64,000 nt of DNA from Microbacterium rhizomatis (GTDB lineage: Bacteria; Actinomycetota; Actinomycetes; Actinomycetales; Microbacteriaceae). A program made the translations under genes and the position numbers. The notes under the pieces are model-generated. The model did no database searches, was not told the origin of the DNA, and saw nothing but the letters and a program-made list of their open reading frames with translations. The stretch spans positions 496,001 through 560,000 of the forward strand of contig NZ_VYSA01000002.1 in the NCBI RefSeq assembly GCF_008710745.1. The letters are read 5' to 3'. Shown piece by piece: positions 63,079 through 64,000 of this stretch (positions are counted from its first letter, which is position 1; each line of letters begins with the position of its first letter).

Positions 63079-63432
63079 TCAGCGAGGCAAAGGGCGAAGC
63101 TCGCTCTCGGATACCGGCAGTGACAACGAGTAGTAGATCTGGGTCGCATTCATATCGCCCCAGTCGTCCTTCTTGACGCGGATCGAGTTCGGCGACACCT
63201 CGGCGATCCGAACACGAAGCCACGAGCCATCATCCAGCCGCAACTCGTGCGGGTCCGCGAGGTACGACAGCCCAAGTTCGTCCAGAGCCTCTTCGGCGAG
63301 CATCCAATCGACAGCCGCAGTCCGGCGGCGACCGAGGAGATCGATTGCGACGAAGCCCTCGCCGACGGGCTGAATCCATCCCACCAGCTCGCCGTCGTAC
63401 GAGCGTCGGTGCTCGATCCAGTCCGATTCCAC
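63079..63432 (-). CDS. Conserved hypothetical protein (117 residues)
   Basis: Starts MESDWIEHRRSYDGELVGWI and contains LLGRRRTAAVDWMLAEEALD, then a beta-rich segment with RVRIAEVSPNSIRVKKDDWG. I recall similar short proteins in Microbacteriaceae but no function. GTG start; no membrane segment. The 275 bp to its right show nothing I can assign. Confidence 0.65.
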   Translation of the reverse strand: MESDWIEHRRSYDGELVGWIQPVGEGFVAIDLLGRRRTAAVDWMLAEEALDELGLSYLADPHELRLDDGSWLRVRIAEVSPNSIRVKKDDWGDMNATQIYYSLSLPVSESELRPLPR

Positions 63433-63707
63433 ACTCCAAGGGTAGTGAGGGCGAAGCAGCGGCCGCAGGACCAGGAGCGCGGCCGCGATCGCACAGCTCG
63501 ATGCCGCGGTGATCGATCACGAGGGTGCACAACATTGGAAGGCTTGTCTGCCACCACGGTTTCACTGACCGCAACGATGCGCGAAGCGTGAGTCTCGCTC
63601 TGACCGCGTCTAGCCGACGTGCCAATGGTTGAGTCTTGTTCGTAGAGAAGTTGAGCACGTGGGACTATGCCCCCAGGCCAGGCAACCGTCATAAGGACAC
63701 CATCAAC

Positions 63708-64000
63708 GTGGCACAAAGACGACATTCAGAGCGGGCGTCACGCCGGACTGCGCTCTACCTTTCGCTTGCGCTCGTCGCAGGGGTGTTGCTGGTTGTCCGC
63801 CTCAGTGCGCTCGTTCTCGATGGAGACACTTCGGGCGGGCTCGCGATTCTCTCTTGCTTAGCCATCGCACTCTTGATCGTGGCTCTCATCATGGGCGTAA
63901 TGTTGTTGAGCTTCCGCACTCGCATAAACGGGGCGGTGAGACGGCTGGGCGAGCGGTTTCACGGGCAACTTGTACTTCCGGTGGTCATACAGGAATCCGA
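63708..64000 (+). CDS. Membrane protein, N-terminal part (partial)
   Basis: Open to the right edge; 97 residues are visible. A basic start (AQRRHSERASRRT) is followed by two hydrophobic helices (ALYLSLALVAGVLLVVRLSA; LAILSCLAIALLIVALIMGV) and a basic cytoplasmic segment. AAGGACACC precedes the GTG at 63708. It contains a rare leucine TTA codon, unusual for high-GC actinobacteria, which together with lower third-base GC suggests a less adapted or acquired gene. No family is recognised from this part. Confidence 0.6.
   Translation, partial: MAQRRHSERASRRTALYLSLALVAGVLLVVRLSALVLDGDTSGGLAILSCLAIALLIVALIMGVMLLSFRTRINGAVRRLGERFHGQLVLPVVIQES

Overview
The window is high-GC DNA from an actinobacterium. 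Codon use, the many GTG starts, overlapping stop/start junctions and protein families all resemble Microbacteriaceae (Microbacterium-like). I infer this from the sequence without any database check. No rRNA, tRNA, CRISPR array, transposase or integrase was recognised.

Layout. 1-3.7 kb: trehalose synthesis from glycogen (treY partial, glgX). 3.9-7.7 kb: a compact operon with a cation/proton antiporter, a secretory lipase-like hydrolase and hypotheticals. 7.8-23 kb: a pentose and arabinoxylan utilisation island. It holds xylB, xylA, a LacI regulator, a sugar ABC importer, a GH3 beta-glycosidase, a GH51 arabinofuranosidase, a Gfo/Idh/MocA oxidoreductase, a ThuA-like protein, a second LacI regulator and a ROK regulator. 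LacI-type operators are visible at 11.58 and 20.68 kb. The importer brings in oligosaccharides, the glycosidases release xylose and arabinose, and XylA/XylB feed xylose to the pentose phosphate pathway. 23-27.5 kb: a class III aminotransferase, two small reductase/oxygenase genes and two DUF7882-like paralogues. 27.7-30.6 kb: copper homeostasis (csoR, copZ-like, copA) behind a CsoR box. 30.7-38.9 kb: HbpS-like protein, HNH/DUF222 nuclease, a frameshifted secreted protein, a cNMP-domain flavoprotein with a UBP zinc-finger neighbour, a MarR regulator and a two-component system.

39.1-44.8 kb is a three-gene NHLM-type peptide exporter: membrane fusion protein, C39 peptidase/ABC and a second ABC protein. 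44.9-57.9 kb is a mosaic of small accessory genes: DHFR-like reductase, START-domain protein with HxlR regulator, a PIN/DUF433 toxin-antitoxin pair, rhodanese, VOC and WYL proteins, an ion channel, a nucleotidyltransferase and an MpaB-like oxygenase.

The most interesting part is 58.0-61.9 kb, on the minus strand. A 118-residue precursor-like protein with a compact Cys/Ser/Thr-rich patch is followed by a HopA1-like protein. Then comes a 782-residue protein that fuses a PqqD/RRE-like domain, a Ser/Thr kinase and a LanC-type cyclase with Cys-Cys-Cys zinc ligands. I read this as an unusual lanthipeptide-type RiPP locus: the usual N-terminal lyase domain is absent, and the HopA1-like protein is the likely replacement. 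The exporter at 39-45 kb is a possible partner but is about 13 kb away. The window ends in a dihydrofolate-reductase-family gene, a small conserved hypothetical and a partial membrane protein. Intergenic regions carry several short tandem arrays (14-16 bp periods) and a dispersed hairpin repeat.
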